Assembly: GCA_013397845.1 (NCBI GenBank)
Contig: VZTG01004579.1
Span: 459,528-523,527 of the forward strand
Length of the DNA: 64,000 nt
Direction of reading: 5' to 3'
Source: Melanocharis versteri
Taxonomy: Eukaryota; Chordata; Aves; Passeriformes; Melanocharitidae
The notes beneath the pieces were generated by a model. The model did not search any database. It saw only the letters and a list, made by a program, of their open reading frames with translations, and had not been told where the DNA came from. A program made the position numbers and the translations under genes. Shown here in pieces: positions 38,841 to 51,436 of the stretch (its first letter is position 1; each line of letters starts with the position of its first letter).

Positions 38841-40219
38841 TTATATAAATATATGAAAAGAGAGTGAGTGAAACACAGATACACATGCACTTATGTGTAT
38901 ATAAAGAAGGAAACGTAGAGATCAAAAATCCAAAATCAAAAATTAAATTACTACAGGATGTAAGAGACAGAACCCCTTCAGTAAATTACTTAGATGGATA
39001 ATCTGTCTATAATAACAGGTTATTATTTTCAGAAAATGTAGTCCTCTTTTTCTCAGTAATAATTAGCCTCTCCAGTGCAAATTTTACTTTGTAGAATTCA
39101 TACTTTGTAGAAACTTAAACATTTCTGTGAAATGTAGAGCTGGTTGGGAAGTCAGAGAAATTTTCATGAAAACGATTTCTTTGCATGTGTTTAAAAGTAT
39201 ATCTAAACATTTCAGGATCTTCACAGCTCTACAGCTGGCTGAGCTATGTACTAAATTGGGGGGAAATTTTACATTGCCTTTGTTCCATTTATTTTTCTTG
39301 ACCATTTTAGCTTTTGTTTTAAATTGATAACAGATCATTCCAATAGAACAGAGCTTTTTTTTTTTCTTTCTAAAATGGAATTTTATGCCTAAAATGTTAA
39401 ACGAAAAAATTTCAATTACATGTCATGTAAACAATGTTCATGTTTGATTTTCCCACAGATTCTCTGCTTGGAAAGTTCCTTTGAAAATTAAGTAGTTCAT
39501 ACAATCTATCAGAACAGTTATCTCAATCATGTAGTTTTCTTATTTCCTCTGATTGGGTAAGGTTTTATAAACTGCTTTCACTTCTGCCTGAAGAAAGGTT
39601 TATTTGTTTCACAAAATTATTTTCATTTCATGAATGAATTAATCTCAGCTGCAGACATAAAAATTCATTCTCTTGACACTGTGTTCACATTAATACTTGT
39701 GAGAAGTAACAAAGATGAAGCAGAATTCAATGTTTCTTAGAAGTGTCACATTTGAGTATTTTTGCTCTTCATTCACTGGTACCTTGCACCTTGACCATCA
39801 CTGCAAATCTGTTCTTTAATTTCTCTGCAAAAAGAGGTAAATTAGTCACCAGAAGGCCCTGCAATTCAAAGTATGCACAGAAAGTGACTGGAAAACATGG
39901 GGTCCTGGTTGTAATTATTCATATGATTTACCTGCAGTCATGTCACTTTTATGGCACTAAAAGATATGTTATATCTATTTATTCAGCTAATTGTTCCAAT
40001 CAATTTATGTGACAAATGTACTTAAATCCAATAGGGTTGGGTGCTACATTCTTAGCTTGCTTAAAGCTTTATGGAGTTATGTCGGATGGAAAATCTGGCC
40101 AAGGATAAGGTGGGAATGGAACAGACCGGAATGATCCCTGGGAGCTTTTTTCTCTTTATATTATTCCGGTTATATTTCAAATAGTTTCTAACGAAGACAT
40201 GTACTGGAAAGGCTATCAG

Positions 40220-40392
40220 AGTAATAGAATAAGGGTTTCTGGATGGAATTTGAGGAGGTCATCCAGTTCAACTCTTATGTAGAGCTCCAATCTTTGGCCC
40301 ATCCAAATGCTCCTCAGCAAGACTCTCTCCAGTCTGTCCCTGTCTCTCTTGTACTGAAAGGCTGAAAAGTAGAGACAGTAAAAGACATCCTT
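40220..40392 (-). mobile_element. Decayed CR1 LINE fragment
   Basis: GAGGTCATCCAGTTCAACTC and, further on, CTCTCCAGTCTGTCCCTGTC and TCTCTTGTACTGAAAGGCTG match the reverse complement of the CR1 3' region, where similar text precedes the C-terminal part of ORF2. Much of the middle is missing and the terminal octamers are lost, so this is an old copy with its sense on the minus strand. Confidence 0.55.
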
Positions 40393-43300
40393 TTTAAAGT
40401 TGTTATTTGCCATATCGGATGGCTACTGTAACATAAAGTTATTTTGGTTAGGTTTGTTCCATACTACTGACTTTAGACCACCTGAACACTTTGCAACCGG
40501 AAAAATTTCCAAAGCTTTCTCCAATTTCTAGCTAAACATCAATTATCCATAATATTGGAGAGCTCTTGCTCTGTAGATAAGTATTTATATAAACAAATAT
40601 GGTTGCCACATGCCCTCTAGATATGTCGTACATGCACAATCCTGCCTCTTTGAGTCAAAGAGATCAGAGGTGTCACTGAGGAAAACCAAGCTCTGTTAAA
40701 GGAGGCTGTGAAAAACATCTTGGTGCAAGGCAGTTAGGGTAGCAGCATCTCTTCTGCTCAGAACGAGGGATGGGTATGGCCTGTCTGGGCTGATACACAA
40801 GCCAATGTGTACGTTCATGAACGCATCACCCACCATTCCCTCCTGCTACCACATCAGCCTCACTGCTAAGCAGTTCTAACACTCTCAGCACCTAAAGCTC
40901 TCAACAAGTTCTGTGGCAACGTCGAGTATACGTGTCTGCACAACCGCGGATCCAGTACATCCACTGAAATTAGGAATAGACCGAGAGAAAACATCTTGGA
41001 AAGAAAACCAAGGTCGTGACAGAAGAGCCTCAGGTATTTGATCTACAGACTTTGAAAGTGGCTGGGAAGAAGTCATTCCACTAAATGAGTGAGTGAAGGC
41101 ACTCGCAAGTAAGTATTAAAGTGTGGGTATACATGTGCATGCACAAATAAAAGTTGATTTTTTCTTCCCTGTCTCAGCAGTTTGTTTCAAAAAACATAGA
41201 AATTTAGTTTATCAAGCACACTTTATTTAATCTTCTTGCAATTACAAAGTCAAATATATATATATATATATAAATGTAAAACTCACTAATGTGGATCAGG
41301 CTGATAATAAGAATAAGAATTTAACTGAAGGAATTCACATAATTCAATTCTTACAGCTATGTATGGTTAGAAACTGAAGTTTTTTGACAAAACTGTTATG
41401 AAATAATTATGGATTAAAAAGCTGGAATAAGGTTATTTCAAAAGATGGTGTAAGGTAATGTGAGCCAGAACTCTCAAAGTCCCTTAATAGGTGTTCTTAA
41501 CTCCGTGTTAATACTTTATTTAACATAATGCGCTCTGCACTCTTTAAATTGTTAGCCTGGAACAGATGATTTATATTGCTCTTGCATCCAAACAAGAATT
41601 AATGCCCTGATCCTATTTGACTGGAATTGTTAAGCACTTTTGTTTTCAGGCTTGTATCAGAATAACAGAAACAGAATCAGATAACAAAAACATAAAATCA
41701 GCAAGCTTTTTAATGAATGTGGGGTTAATTTGAAGTGCCCTGATTTACAGATATTAATATTCTCTTTCAAGTATTTACTGAGGTGTTAGAAAGTTTGTGT
41801 TCACGTTCATCTCAAACAGTTAGTGTACCGCAGTTTCTTTGTTTCCAAAATATTAGAAGGTTGCAATTAAAAAAGCTATTGGAACCAAGCATCTTTTTTT
41901 ACAAACAGTTATTTTTTACAAACAATGATATCTTTCATCATATTTTGAGGGAATTGCAAGTGGATGCCATGGGTAGTTCTTTTGATCCTATTCAGATCTT
42001 GGTTTTGTAGGTTTCTGTTGTTTTCCAGATGTTGTATTTTGTCTCCCTCCAATATTTTATTTTAATGTATTTCATACCTGCATCATGGTTTACTCATCTG
42101 CTTTAATTACTTTTATTGGTTAATCTTGGTACAACTGGATTTTTCTAGTGTAGAAGGCAATCAATGCAAGCACAATGACTGATGCAGTTACTTGCCAGTA
42201 TTTCACTACAGGTGTGCAATATTATAGTCAACTGTATGGAGGACTTTCACTCCAATTCTTTTTGGTTTAACTACTGAAACAAACAAGAGCACCGTCTTTT
42301 CTTTGCTGATTATTGTCCCGGTGGAGTTTTGCTGGTAAGAGTGGCAGACTTCTCTGTCCTGCTGCTGGTGTTTAGAGCTGTTCAAAGGAACTAAAGAATA
42401 AGTTCATCTGAAGTTTGGTACCATTTACAACTGTTATGAGAAAACCTTGTGTCCAGAATGTGCAGAAAAGCTAAGGTGCTTTTATGATCTGGCATGTAAA
42501 GCAAGGGAAATTTTCATCTTGGCATAGTTTTGACTTAATAGAACATCCAACAGGAACTGTGTAGAGCATTTAAGTGGTAACATGCTTATATATATTCTTT
42601 TTAAAAAGAAAGAGAAAGAAGAGAAGAAATGTTAGCTAGTGAATTCTTGATGTGCACACAACCGAAATAAAGAAGGTGGAAATAAAAGTTCAAGCCATGG
42701 CAATGAGAAATGACATTTCTTATAGGCAGAGTAAAATGTAGAGCTCATACATGGAAAATTCCAGTGAGAACCCTAAGTGGCATCACTGGAATTGTCCTGA
42801 GATGAGAATAAGAGACTTTCGAAAGCCAGTGAGATAAACATCAACAGAGAGTTTGATGTTTTTCCAAGCCCTACTAGAGCACTTTTGCTTCCCATACTCT
42901 GCCAGACTCACCTGAATATTCACCAAAATGTGATTTCTGAAGATTGTGAAATTGATAGCCCACCTTAGCTTGAACATGAGCAGGAGAGTGATTGGTGACA
43001 ATAAAGAGGATGTATGTGCTATACTTAAATATCCTTCAATAGCTAATTTAGCAGATTAGCAGAATTTTGGTCTGTTTGTATTTATAGTCTGATATAGTCC
43101 TTCCTTTCTGGATTGATTCTTTCAGTCCTAAGATATATACTATTTATTTAGCACTGCGGGAGAGTGAGATTGCAGTTGCCAATTTAATCTTAATATCTGG
43201 ATTTGAGAGGATGTTTCTTATAAATCTGTGCAAGTTGCTAGCAAATGTACAAAGCCCTTCATAAATAAAGCATATGCATAAAACATATCACTTCACTTCC

Positions 43301-45720
43301 TCCAAGTATGAAGGTCTTCAACTTGTTCAGTGGTTATCTCCTTGCTTCTTCTGTATCAACCATTCAAAAAATAGCTAGAGCCCTGATTCAAGCGCTGAGA
43401 AATCAGGGAGAGATGAAACACCCACTTTTCAGTTTTGTGTCTGTCAGTCATTAAATGCTTCATGTCATGTGATGAGAAGAAATAAGCTGAGAAAAGACCT
43501 GATATTTTAGAACGACTGTGTCTCTCACTGACTCAGTCTGGAGGATCTAGCTGTCTCAAACTGCACTCTGAAAACTCTGCCAGTCCATAAACCTAAAGTT
43601 TTGTTGGAGAAGTCCTGGAACAGCTAACAAATCATGCTAGATATACGTTACATCAAACGGCTCTGAAGCCCTGAAAGGATCAAGATCCAGAGACTCCATA
43701 AAGTCCCTTGAGATTTTCACTTTTGCTATTGGTTGTACATGCAAAACAGTCATATACTCTGGAGATGAGAAGTAGAATGAAAGCCTGAGGAAATAGCATC
43801 CATTTCTGAAAATGTTACAATAAGTGACTTTGCCAAGGTCGTGCGGGAAATGGGAGTCAGACTATATAAATCTAAAGTTTTTAGTCACGGACCTCCAAAA
43901 GCAGCCTTTCTTTTTTTCTTTTTTCTCTGTCAACTGGAGCTGCCACAACCCACGTTTGTATTCTTGATGTTGTCCAAAAGAAAGGAGAAATGAATTTTCA
44001 AATTTTCTTTCTGTTGCATTGTCTGTTTATTACGTACAGTGTTGTTGCACATAATGCCAGGATGTAAAATGATTCAGGGACTAATGTCTTCAGTCATAAC
44101 GTGGGAAAACAGAGAAGCAGTTGGATAGTAATTTCTCACACTGTTCTGCCATGGCAGTTCTTTCTGCTGTGATTTAAGAAAGTGCAGGCAGTGGAAAAGG
44201 TTCCCTTTGAAAGTGTTTTAAATGTCAAATATAAGATTCATTTCTATACTGCTTTAATCCAAATGCCAGAGCTCTGAGCTAATCTATCAACCTGACCAGG
44301 ACTTCATGTGTTTTACCTATCCAAACAGCTATCTCTTGAACTGCAAGTCCTGCTAACACCAATGCATAATATCAGCGTATTTTTTAAGAAAAAACAGCCT
44401 TAATTTCTTTGTGAATGTGTGCTGTGGCATCCTTAGGCTCATCTAGTAGGGCTGTTTGTGACGGGGCCTTGGATATGTAGTAGCTGCATTGTGCCTGGTT
44501 GTTGCACACTGGAACGATAGGCTGGGGAGCCAAGAATATGGGAGGGAAGAAACCCCAGAATTATTCAAGCAGTGGAAGAAAATCAGTAGTGTTAAGATAT
44601 TTCATATAGAGATGCTAAGTCTAGACCTGATCACAGATGTGTTATCAGATACGGCCTCTGCCACAGGGACGCTGGAGCTGGCTCTGGTGCATTATCATCT
44701 GCTGATGCTCTGCTTGAAAAGAGCAAGTCTCTCAGAAAATCCTTCAGCTCTGCCTGTGAGAGTGGATCAGCTGTTATTCAACAGTCTCTGTTCAGCCATG
44801 GCAAAGGAATATATACCCTCCTAAAAAATATATGCCCTCCTTCAGCTCAAAGTACAACTATTCCCAGCTTTCAGCCAGGTGGTCCTAGTTTCCCTTTTGA
44901 TACTAGAACTTTTTCTCCAGGAGAAATTTACAGTCTTCTCCCATTCTCTTTTTTTTGGTCTTATTTTTCAGTGCTTTGATTGTGTGATTCTTCTAAATTT
45001 TTCTGAATATTTGACCCATTTTTTATGTATGCACATCAAAGCATATTCCATTAGCATTTTTCTCATTACCAGATGCACAGTTAATATCATTTATTTGCTT
45101 CTCCACAATGCTATCCTGTCTGGGCCACCAACTTAGCACAGTTAGCCACTGCAGTACACTGATTTTCCCCTCTCCAGGGCGTTCAGCATCTTATTTTCTG
45201 GGCTACTGTTTTCCCATATCATGTAATGTCTACCTTCTTTGATAGAAATTTCCTTAAAGATATTTCTGTGAATTTTTTTACTGACTTGGAATATATATAT
45301 ATACACACATACAGATTTTTTTTTTTTTCAAGGCAGATAATTGTGTACTTTTTAGATTTCAATAGACTGGAAATTTCCACAAGAGGACAATACCTTTCTG
45401 ACCTGTGAGGAGTTCTGGAGCAAAGGACTCAACAGCATGGAGTGGCTCAACCACAGATATTGGTGTCTGACACTTAATTCTACTAAACCTTAAAGGCTGT
45501 CCTACAGACAGTCCGTGTTTTCTAATGTAAAATAGAAAAATCTCAAATCCCCAGAAAAGCTGTTCAGACAAACAGGGATCGATTATCTGATTGGTTTTTT
45601 TCTTTTTTTTTTTCAAAAAATCTAGATGACCTTATGATTTACTGAAGTCATAATGAGCAGACTATGGTTATTCAGCCACTCTCCTTCCAGGAAGGGCTGC
45701 TCACTGGTTTTGTGTTGCAG
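40393..45720. other. Gene-free stretch
   Basis: It contains the (TA)n tract at 41253, a purine-rich run at 42605-42640 next to the palindrome TTCTTTTTAAAAAGAA, a short imperfect repeat around 44808-44841, and a TA/CA run with a T-run at 45290-45330. The 111-codon frame at 44489-44824 has no recognisable domain and no splice support. Confidence 0.5.
41253..41273. repeat. (TA)n microsatellite
   Basis: About ten TA units in AT-rich non-coding DNA. It is an ordinary dinucleotide repeat, likely variable in length. Confidence 0.9.
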
Positions 45721-45773
45721 GAAGGTAATTATGCTCCGTGGGAACCAAATTTTGAGTCATCAGCGTGGCGATG
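45721..45773 (+). other. Candidate exon A of a three-exon chain
   Basis: The acceptor GGTTTTGTGTTGCAG ends at 45720 and the donor GATG|GTAAGG begins at 45774, a near-consensus pair bounding 53 bp. The frame beginning at the second base reads KVIMLRGNQILSHQRGD and joins, without a stop, to the next candidate at 46017. The frame starting at the first base (EGNYAPWEPNFESSAWR) is also open inside the exon but would meet TGA at that junction. I do not recognise the peptide. It may be coding, a lncRNA exon, or coincidence. Confidence 0.22.
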
Positions 45774-46016
45774 GTAAGGAAACATCTCGGCCTCATCTCA
45801 CTGCACCAGTCTGTCTCAGTGCCTTTGCTGTGTCCTCTGTTTCTTAGCACCCATCTTCAGTCATGGATGTCCAGGTGTGATTGTTTCCAGAAGTGCTGCC
45901 AGGTAGCAGGTATTCCCTAAGGCTACGTTTGTTAGAGCAGGCTTTGTAAAGCAAGCATTGACATTGGTTTCAGGGGTGACCTCGGCAGTGCTCACTTTCT
46001 CCCATTTACTTCACAG

Positions 46017-46108
46017 ATACGTTCTGTCTCCCAAGCATCTTGCTCATCTACCCCAAAGCTCTTGCAGTTGGTGTGGGGATTATTTCCACACAGGCCAATT
46101 TGTTTCAG
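46017..46108 (+). other. Candidate exon B of a three-exon chain
   Basis: The acceptor CTCCCATTTACTTCACAG ends at 46016 and the donor TTTCAG|GTAAGC begins at 46109; both are strong. All three frames are open across the 92 bp. The frame continued from exon A reads TFCLPSILLIYPKALAVGVG and ends in phase 0 at the donor; it is hydrophobic enough to suggest a membrane segment. The intron between A and B would be 243 bp, short but normal for birds. Confidence 0.25.
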
Positions 46109-46410
46109 GTAAGCCAAGCTGTTAAGGTACTGGTTAATGAAAACTGAGGTGAGTCACTCAGACTGAAATTGTGTTGACCACTTATGGGCTGTGCCTCAGT
46201 TAAATTAAAACACTTTCAAACCCAGACCAGTGAAGTTAAAGTAGCCACAGTTTAAAATGGGGTCTATAGGAACTTCCATCCAAATAACAAGATCAGGTTC
46301 TCTTTTTGAAGAAAACAGTGGGACCAGAGACCAAACAACACTCAGGAGCAGGTGTACTTTGTATGAACCTGTGGAGGTAAAATGAAAGAACTTTTGTTTT
46401 TCTTGAACAG

Positions 46411-46452
46411 GACCATGCATGTAAAGCTACTCTTGGACAACTAATACCACAG
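46411..46452 (+). other. Candidate exon C of a three-exon chain
   Basis: The acceptor CTTTTGTTTTTCTTGAACAG ends at 46410 and is strong; the donor CACAG|GTATTT at 46453 is weaker. The 42 bp are 14 codons in phase 0 (DHACKATLGQLIPQ), in the frame carried over from exons A and B. No convincing next exon was found, so the chain is incomplete at both ends. Confidence 0.2.
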
Positions 46453-48468
46453 GTATTTGTTATTTTTCTCTGGTGAAATCAAATAAAAAATTAATTAAAG
46501 GTTCCCATCATCTTCAACCTTTTTTTAATAAGCAAACCAAGTGCTTCTGCAAAAGCTCTATGTAGGCTTGGTTAGAAGAGAAAGGGAGGGATCAGATTAT
46601 TGCACAAGCTGTTTGAAGTTTTCTTTTGACCACAATTGAAGTCAAAGAGCCAATCTGAGTTTTATTTAGCAATTTTTCTTCATGGGAGATGTGTCATCCT
46701 TAAAAATTAGGATGTGAAATACTGATCCTGTAAAATAACCTGGAACAATTTGGATGACTTGGGAAGGTCAAATACTCATCCTGAGCACCTAAATTCATAC
46801 TATAATGTCTCTAGTACAAAATTCAAGATTAGACATTTGCTAAAGTTGTTATTTTTTGCTCATTAGGTTTAGCACTTGGGTTTGGAAGAGAGTGTAATAA
46901 AGAGACCGATTTTCATGGGGGTTTTGGAGCAGGAATAGGAGATCTGGGAGTTGTTTTCTTTTTGCTGTCCTTGTTCTTTTTTAATCAATGTTGAAAAAGA
47001 GAACAGAGAGTTTTTAGAGTTCTGCATTCATATTCCCTTGCTGCTAGGAATGATCTTTTATAGAAATGCTTACCCAGGTTTGAAACAAAATCACCAATAA
47101 TTCAAAGATCATCACTGTTGAGTAAGTACGATAGTACATTTATGTTGCATTAAGATTTGTCTACTATCCTAGCTATGTAGTTTGAAAAGCTTTTCTTTTT
47201 TTTTTTTCTTTTCTTTTTTTAACCTTTTTTATACAGGGAGTTCTGTAAAACTAAATAATAAGTGTAATTCTTGTAGCCAACAGCAATTGAGACTTGAAAC
47301 GTGAAATCTGGCAAGATGCAAAAGTTTAGGGGCTCTGGGTGGGTTTTTCTGTGTGTTTTTTGGGTATTTTTTGGTTTGGATTTTTTTACTGTTGTTGTTT
47401 TGTCTTAATGTGTAGTTTAAATGCAACATAATGTTTGGGGAGCCAGCTCTTCCTCTGGGAAATCCATTCAAATAGTAAGAATAGTCACGTCTAAAACGGG
47501 ACTTTTGGAAAAAGAAAGATGATCCTATTCAAGACTTTGGAAAGGAAATGAAGCAATCAGAAAGATTTGATTTTTTTTTTTTTCAACAGAGATATACTCT
47601 CAGTCAAAAGCTAAACAAAATATAATGGGTGGGTTTCAGAGCCCAGGCCCTGCCTTGTCGATTTTACTCACATAAATAGTTCCATTGAGTAGGGCAAATA
47701 CACTACGAGTAAATGGGCTTCTTTAGTGGGAGTGGTCCTATTAGAAAGCAATGTAATCTTTGGCAATGGCAGAAGGACTCCAAATTTGCTTTTTAACAGA
47801 CAGGCTAATCAGTTGCAATTAAGAGGCAAAGTAGCAGACTAATAAAGTATACTTGTCACCAGTTGTCATCTTAGTGATCAATTCACACCTCCACGACAAT
47901 AACATCGACCCTTCAATGCTCTAATGACCCTGAATCCCCAAAGTGACAGAAGGATTAGGGCAAAGATAATGTGCTGGAAAGGTGCTAATGAAGTGGTGGG
48001 ATTACAAGATGAGTTTCATCCTTGATAGACAGCAAAAGGGAGTGTTCAGTCCCACTCCAGCTATGAGATTCATATGGATAAACGCTTATTGACTTCCACT
48101 TCCAGTCAGGATCAGGACCTTAATTTAATTAATAAGGGGTTTTAATTTCTTAGTTAAATTTGAAACATGCATGTTGATGTTTTCCAAAAGTGGCAGATAT
48201 TTCTTAGGTAATTAAGTTTACTCTCTTGCGCTGTTTTTTAACTTACATCTTATCTCAAGTTTTATGTTGCAGACATTTGTGTTTGTATTGTTTTAATTTT
48301 GTGCAATTAGTTTTACAGAGATTTAATTTTTTGTGTGTAGAATGTATACCACTGCCTTTCCATGCACTGATTATTTTAAGAAATGAGAAAGAGTACGTAA
48401 TTAGAGTGTAATGTCATGTGTTCAGTAAAAAAATGGGGTCACCTTCATGCTCAGCATTACAAGTGTTT

Positions 48469-48517
48469 AGATAGGTAGATAGATAGACAGATAGATAGAT
48501 AGATAGATAGATAGATA
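48469..48517. repeat. (GATA)n microsatellite
   Basis: About twelve GATA units with single variants (GGTA, GACA) near the left end. It is a vertebrate-type tetranucleotide repeat and probably polymorphic. Confidence 0.95.
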
Positions 48518-49125
48518 CTGTATGGCAGTATCATTTTGAGGTGCCAATACAGAAATGGTGTTCTAGTAGATGTCATTGAAAATAAATACATATTTTAAAA
48601 TGACCACGATATTTAACATATAATCAAAACAATCCTGTTCATTAAATGCCACCTGTCTCTTGTTAAATTATACTTGAACTATATCTGTAACCCATTTCAA
48701 AAGAATATGTTGACATTAAAGAGAGGGAAATGGGTACAACAGGCCATTTCTGGTATTTTAAGCTTCGGTCTTCATTAGATGTTACTCTGCTGCTTCGTTG
48801 TAGCTAATTAACTTGTATATTGAAAACCCTTTAGAATGATTTGATACAGGGAGATGTGGGAATACATCGTGCTGGGATTAGCACATTTATATCGCTGTAG
48901 CTGTGTCCCTGCTGTTTGGGTGCAGGGGGAGGTAACCATTTGCAAATTTAGCTGTATTAGGATCATTTTCAAGTGGTATAAATTCTACTGCTAGCAATTT
49001 CAACAAAATCTGTTGACTTCAATGGGAGATGTATGGAGCATGCAGTTTGCTCCTGCACATTCTAGTGCCAGATTCTGCCTTGAAAGATTAGTCTTGAGAA
49101 GCTTTATTTCTTTTAGTTATTTTGC

Positions 49126-49183
49126 GGTGTGGTGTGGTGTGGTGTGTGGGGGTGTGTGTGGGTGTGTGGGGGTGTGTGCGTGA
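49126..49183. repeat. GGTGT/GTGTGGG minisatellite-like tract
   Basis: Four GGTGT-type pentamers lead into GTGTGGGGGTGTGTGTGGG units. The repeated G-runs give moderate G-quadruplex potential on the + strand. Confidence 0.85.
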
Positions 49184-50499
49184 GAGAAATAAAGAGGTTT
49201 CAAAATCCTGACATTAGAAAGTTTTATTTTATATTGTAACTTCTTTGATCATCAAAATGAAATTTTAAATATGTCTGTGTCATGCTCTCAGTTTCCCTCA
49301 AGATTTTGAATTTCCTGGTTTCTAACTTTACAGTTAAACACTCAAAAACTAGCCGACCATGCTGTACAAATTTTTCCTATTGTGTACTTTACACCATACA
49401 GTACTATTTATAAGTCTGTAAAATATTGCACGTGTGCTAATTAATTAACTCTTCATAGAAAGCTCAGCTTTCTGTGGAAAATTGGCTCAAAACTGTTTTT
49501 TTTCCCCAATTTTGGGAGTAAAAAATGAAAATTGATTGTAATAGAGAGCACAGGTGTGAACTTCCCTGTGCTGGACCCAAGCCAGGGAACCTGGCTCAGG
49601 CATTTATGAGAAAAGTCATGACCGAGGTGTTTCAGCACCAGTAGTACATCCATGAAGCAGCATGAACCTGAACCAGGAATTAATGAGATCTTCTAGCATC
49701 TCATATGACATTTCTTTTTAATTACCTAAATTACATTATAATGCATTTAGGGTTATTCATAAAAACAAAAAAGTAATTTCTGTTCCAGAACTTAGCCTGA
49801 GCTTGTAGTATTAATTTTGAGGCAGTTGCTGTGATGTGTCATTTCTTTACACCTTGGGAGAGAAATGGAGCCACGAGATCTGTTTTGTACAAGCTGCAAA
49901 AGAGTTTCTGGAAAGAATTGACTTTTTGCCATTACCATCCAGGGACGGAAGAGAGCTGATGGTCCAGCCTAGGAGATGAAGGCAGTATCTCCTTGACAAT
50001 TCCTATCCACATGTCAACACACCCTCATGAGAGGTAAATCCTGAATTGCAGGAGTTTACTGTGGGCTTTTTTGTTCAAAGATGAGATCAGATCCTAAAGC
50101 CTGTAAGGCTGTTGAGTTCATTACATGCCGAATGTGAGATAAGCAGCATGTAAAGGTGAATATCTTTATTGCAGAAATACGGTCTGAATTTAAAATTCTA
50201 TATCCATACATGTGGACTCCATAATCTTCTGTTACAAGCCAGATTTGATCTTTCTTTACCATTCCTGTACATTGGGGTAGAGGTACTTTTAATTTCACTT
50301 TGATATAGAAGGGTGAACCATTTTTCAAACAATATGTTCAGTCAGTCTTTTATTTATTATTTCCTTTTATGCTTAACAGATTCCCCATTCAAAATGGAAG
50401 AGCATGAGCACTGCTGCCCCGTCAGTCACCTTGCTGTGAAGTTGCAATGTAGCAAATGGCTAATGTATGCATACATGTGGGCACTGTTTTAACCCACAT

Positions 50500-50800
50500 T
50501 TCACACCGCCATAATCGATTCGTTGGTTTTGAAGAACAAAACAAAAACAACCGCCCTTGTCCAGCTGCAGCAGGCAAGAGTTAGGACATATGCTGGTGTG
50601 AAAGAGGGAGTAGGGCCGGAGACCCCTGCCGAAAACATCAGAACAAAGAGAGCGCAATCGCCTTGGCAAGGCATGGGATGACTTAAATACCCTATTGTAT
50701 GAAATATGAATAGGTTGGCATTGTGAATTGCGGCGTGGGGGGCTCCTCCGCGCCGCCGATTAGCCACACGATTACCCAGATTACACGGGGAAATGGCTAA
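50500..50800. promoter_or_regulatory. CpG-rich patch with clustered GATTA sites
   Basis: Against an AT-rich background this patch holds a CpG cluster (GGCTCCTCCGCGCCGCCGATT) and three GATTA cores within 26 bp (50758, 50770, 50779). GATTA is the reading of K50 homeodomain factors such as OTX/PITX in one orientation. It could be an enhancer or a distant small CpG island; no transcript start is visible. Confidence 0.3.
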
Positions 50801-51436
50801 GGTAAATACAGCCAGCCTTCTGCTGCCTCCTCCCCGGGGCCAGGAGCAGGCTGGCCCAACCCTTCCCGGCTACTGGGAGCTGGAAGGGAAGGGGATGGAG
50901 GAGAAGGGGAGTGAAGTCATAAACCCTGTGAGTAACAAAAATAAGGATTTCAAGGGCAACAGTGTTAAAACGTCTTTATGGTTAAGTGATGCATGGGCAC
51001 TGTTCCCTGCTACCACACAATGTGCAAGTAAACTGCTTAGTCAAAAAGAGACCTTGTATCCTCTCCATTTTCTATCTCTCTTCCCACGTTGAGGGACAGC
51101 CCCCTGGGTGATGATCACAAAGAGGCGCAATCTGTGTTTTGCGATCTTCCCTCCCCTCCATAATCTTGTGTACAGATTGGTTCTCCTCTCCCTCCTCACC
51201 GTGCAGCTCTTACAGCCAGGGCGTAACACTGTGAAAACCATGTTTATCCAACCCAGGGCAGCTCAAGGAGAGATTATTTCCCTATGCTGGAGTTTTAAGG
51301 CACATATAATCAGCCGTGATCCAAAATAAATTCATGTCTATATTATGGAAGGTCAGTCTCAAAGGAGATGCAATGTATACATGCTCACAGTATGAACTGC
51401 ATAATGTGAAGTATGTGTGTATATGTTATGGATTAC

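Larger units (their letters stand above)
24413..40219. other. Long gene-free stretch
   Basis: Sixteen kilobases without a recognisable gene. Open frames are short and AT-driven. Contents seen: (TTTGG)n at 26441, a T-run at 26742-26760, AT-rich TATAAATTTATA-type sequence at 27066-27175, an A-rich tract at 32720-32815, T-runs near 32133-32145 and 38049-38063, and a 20-bp tandem duplication at 38801. Stretches near 33340-33900 and 36940-37290 look like possible conserved non-coding DNA but carry nothing decisive. Confidence 0.5.
46453..51436. other. Gene-free stretch with microsatellites
   Basis: It contains T-runs at 47190-47228 and 47570-47583, a T/G-rich tract at 47341-47402, the (GATA)n and GGTGT-type repeats listed separately, AT-rich TAATTTAATTAATAAGG sequence at 48118-48160, and a CpG-rich patch near 50.7 kb. 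No frame has coding character. Confidence 0.5.

Noticed and set aside
44489..44824. 111-codon + strand frame
   Set aside because: Nothing recognised in the translation, no splice-framed boundaries, and composition like the surroundings.
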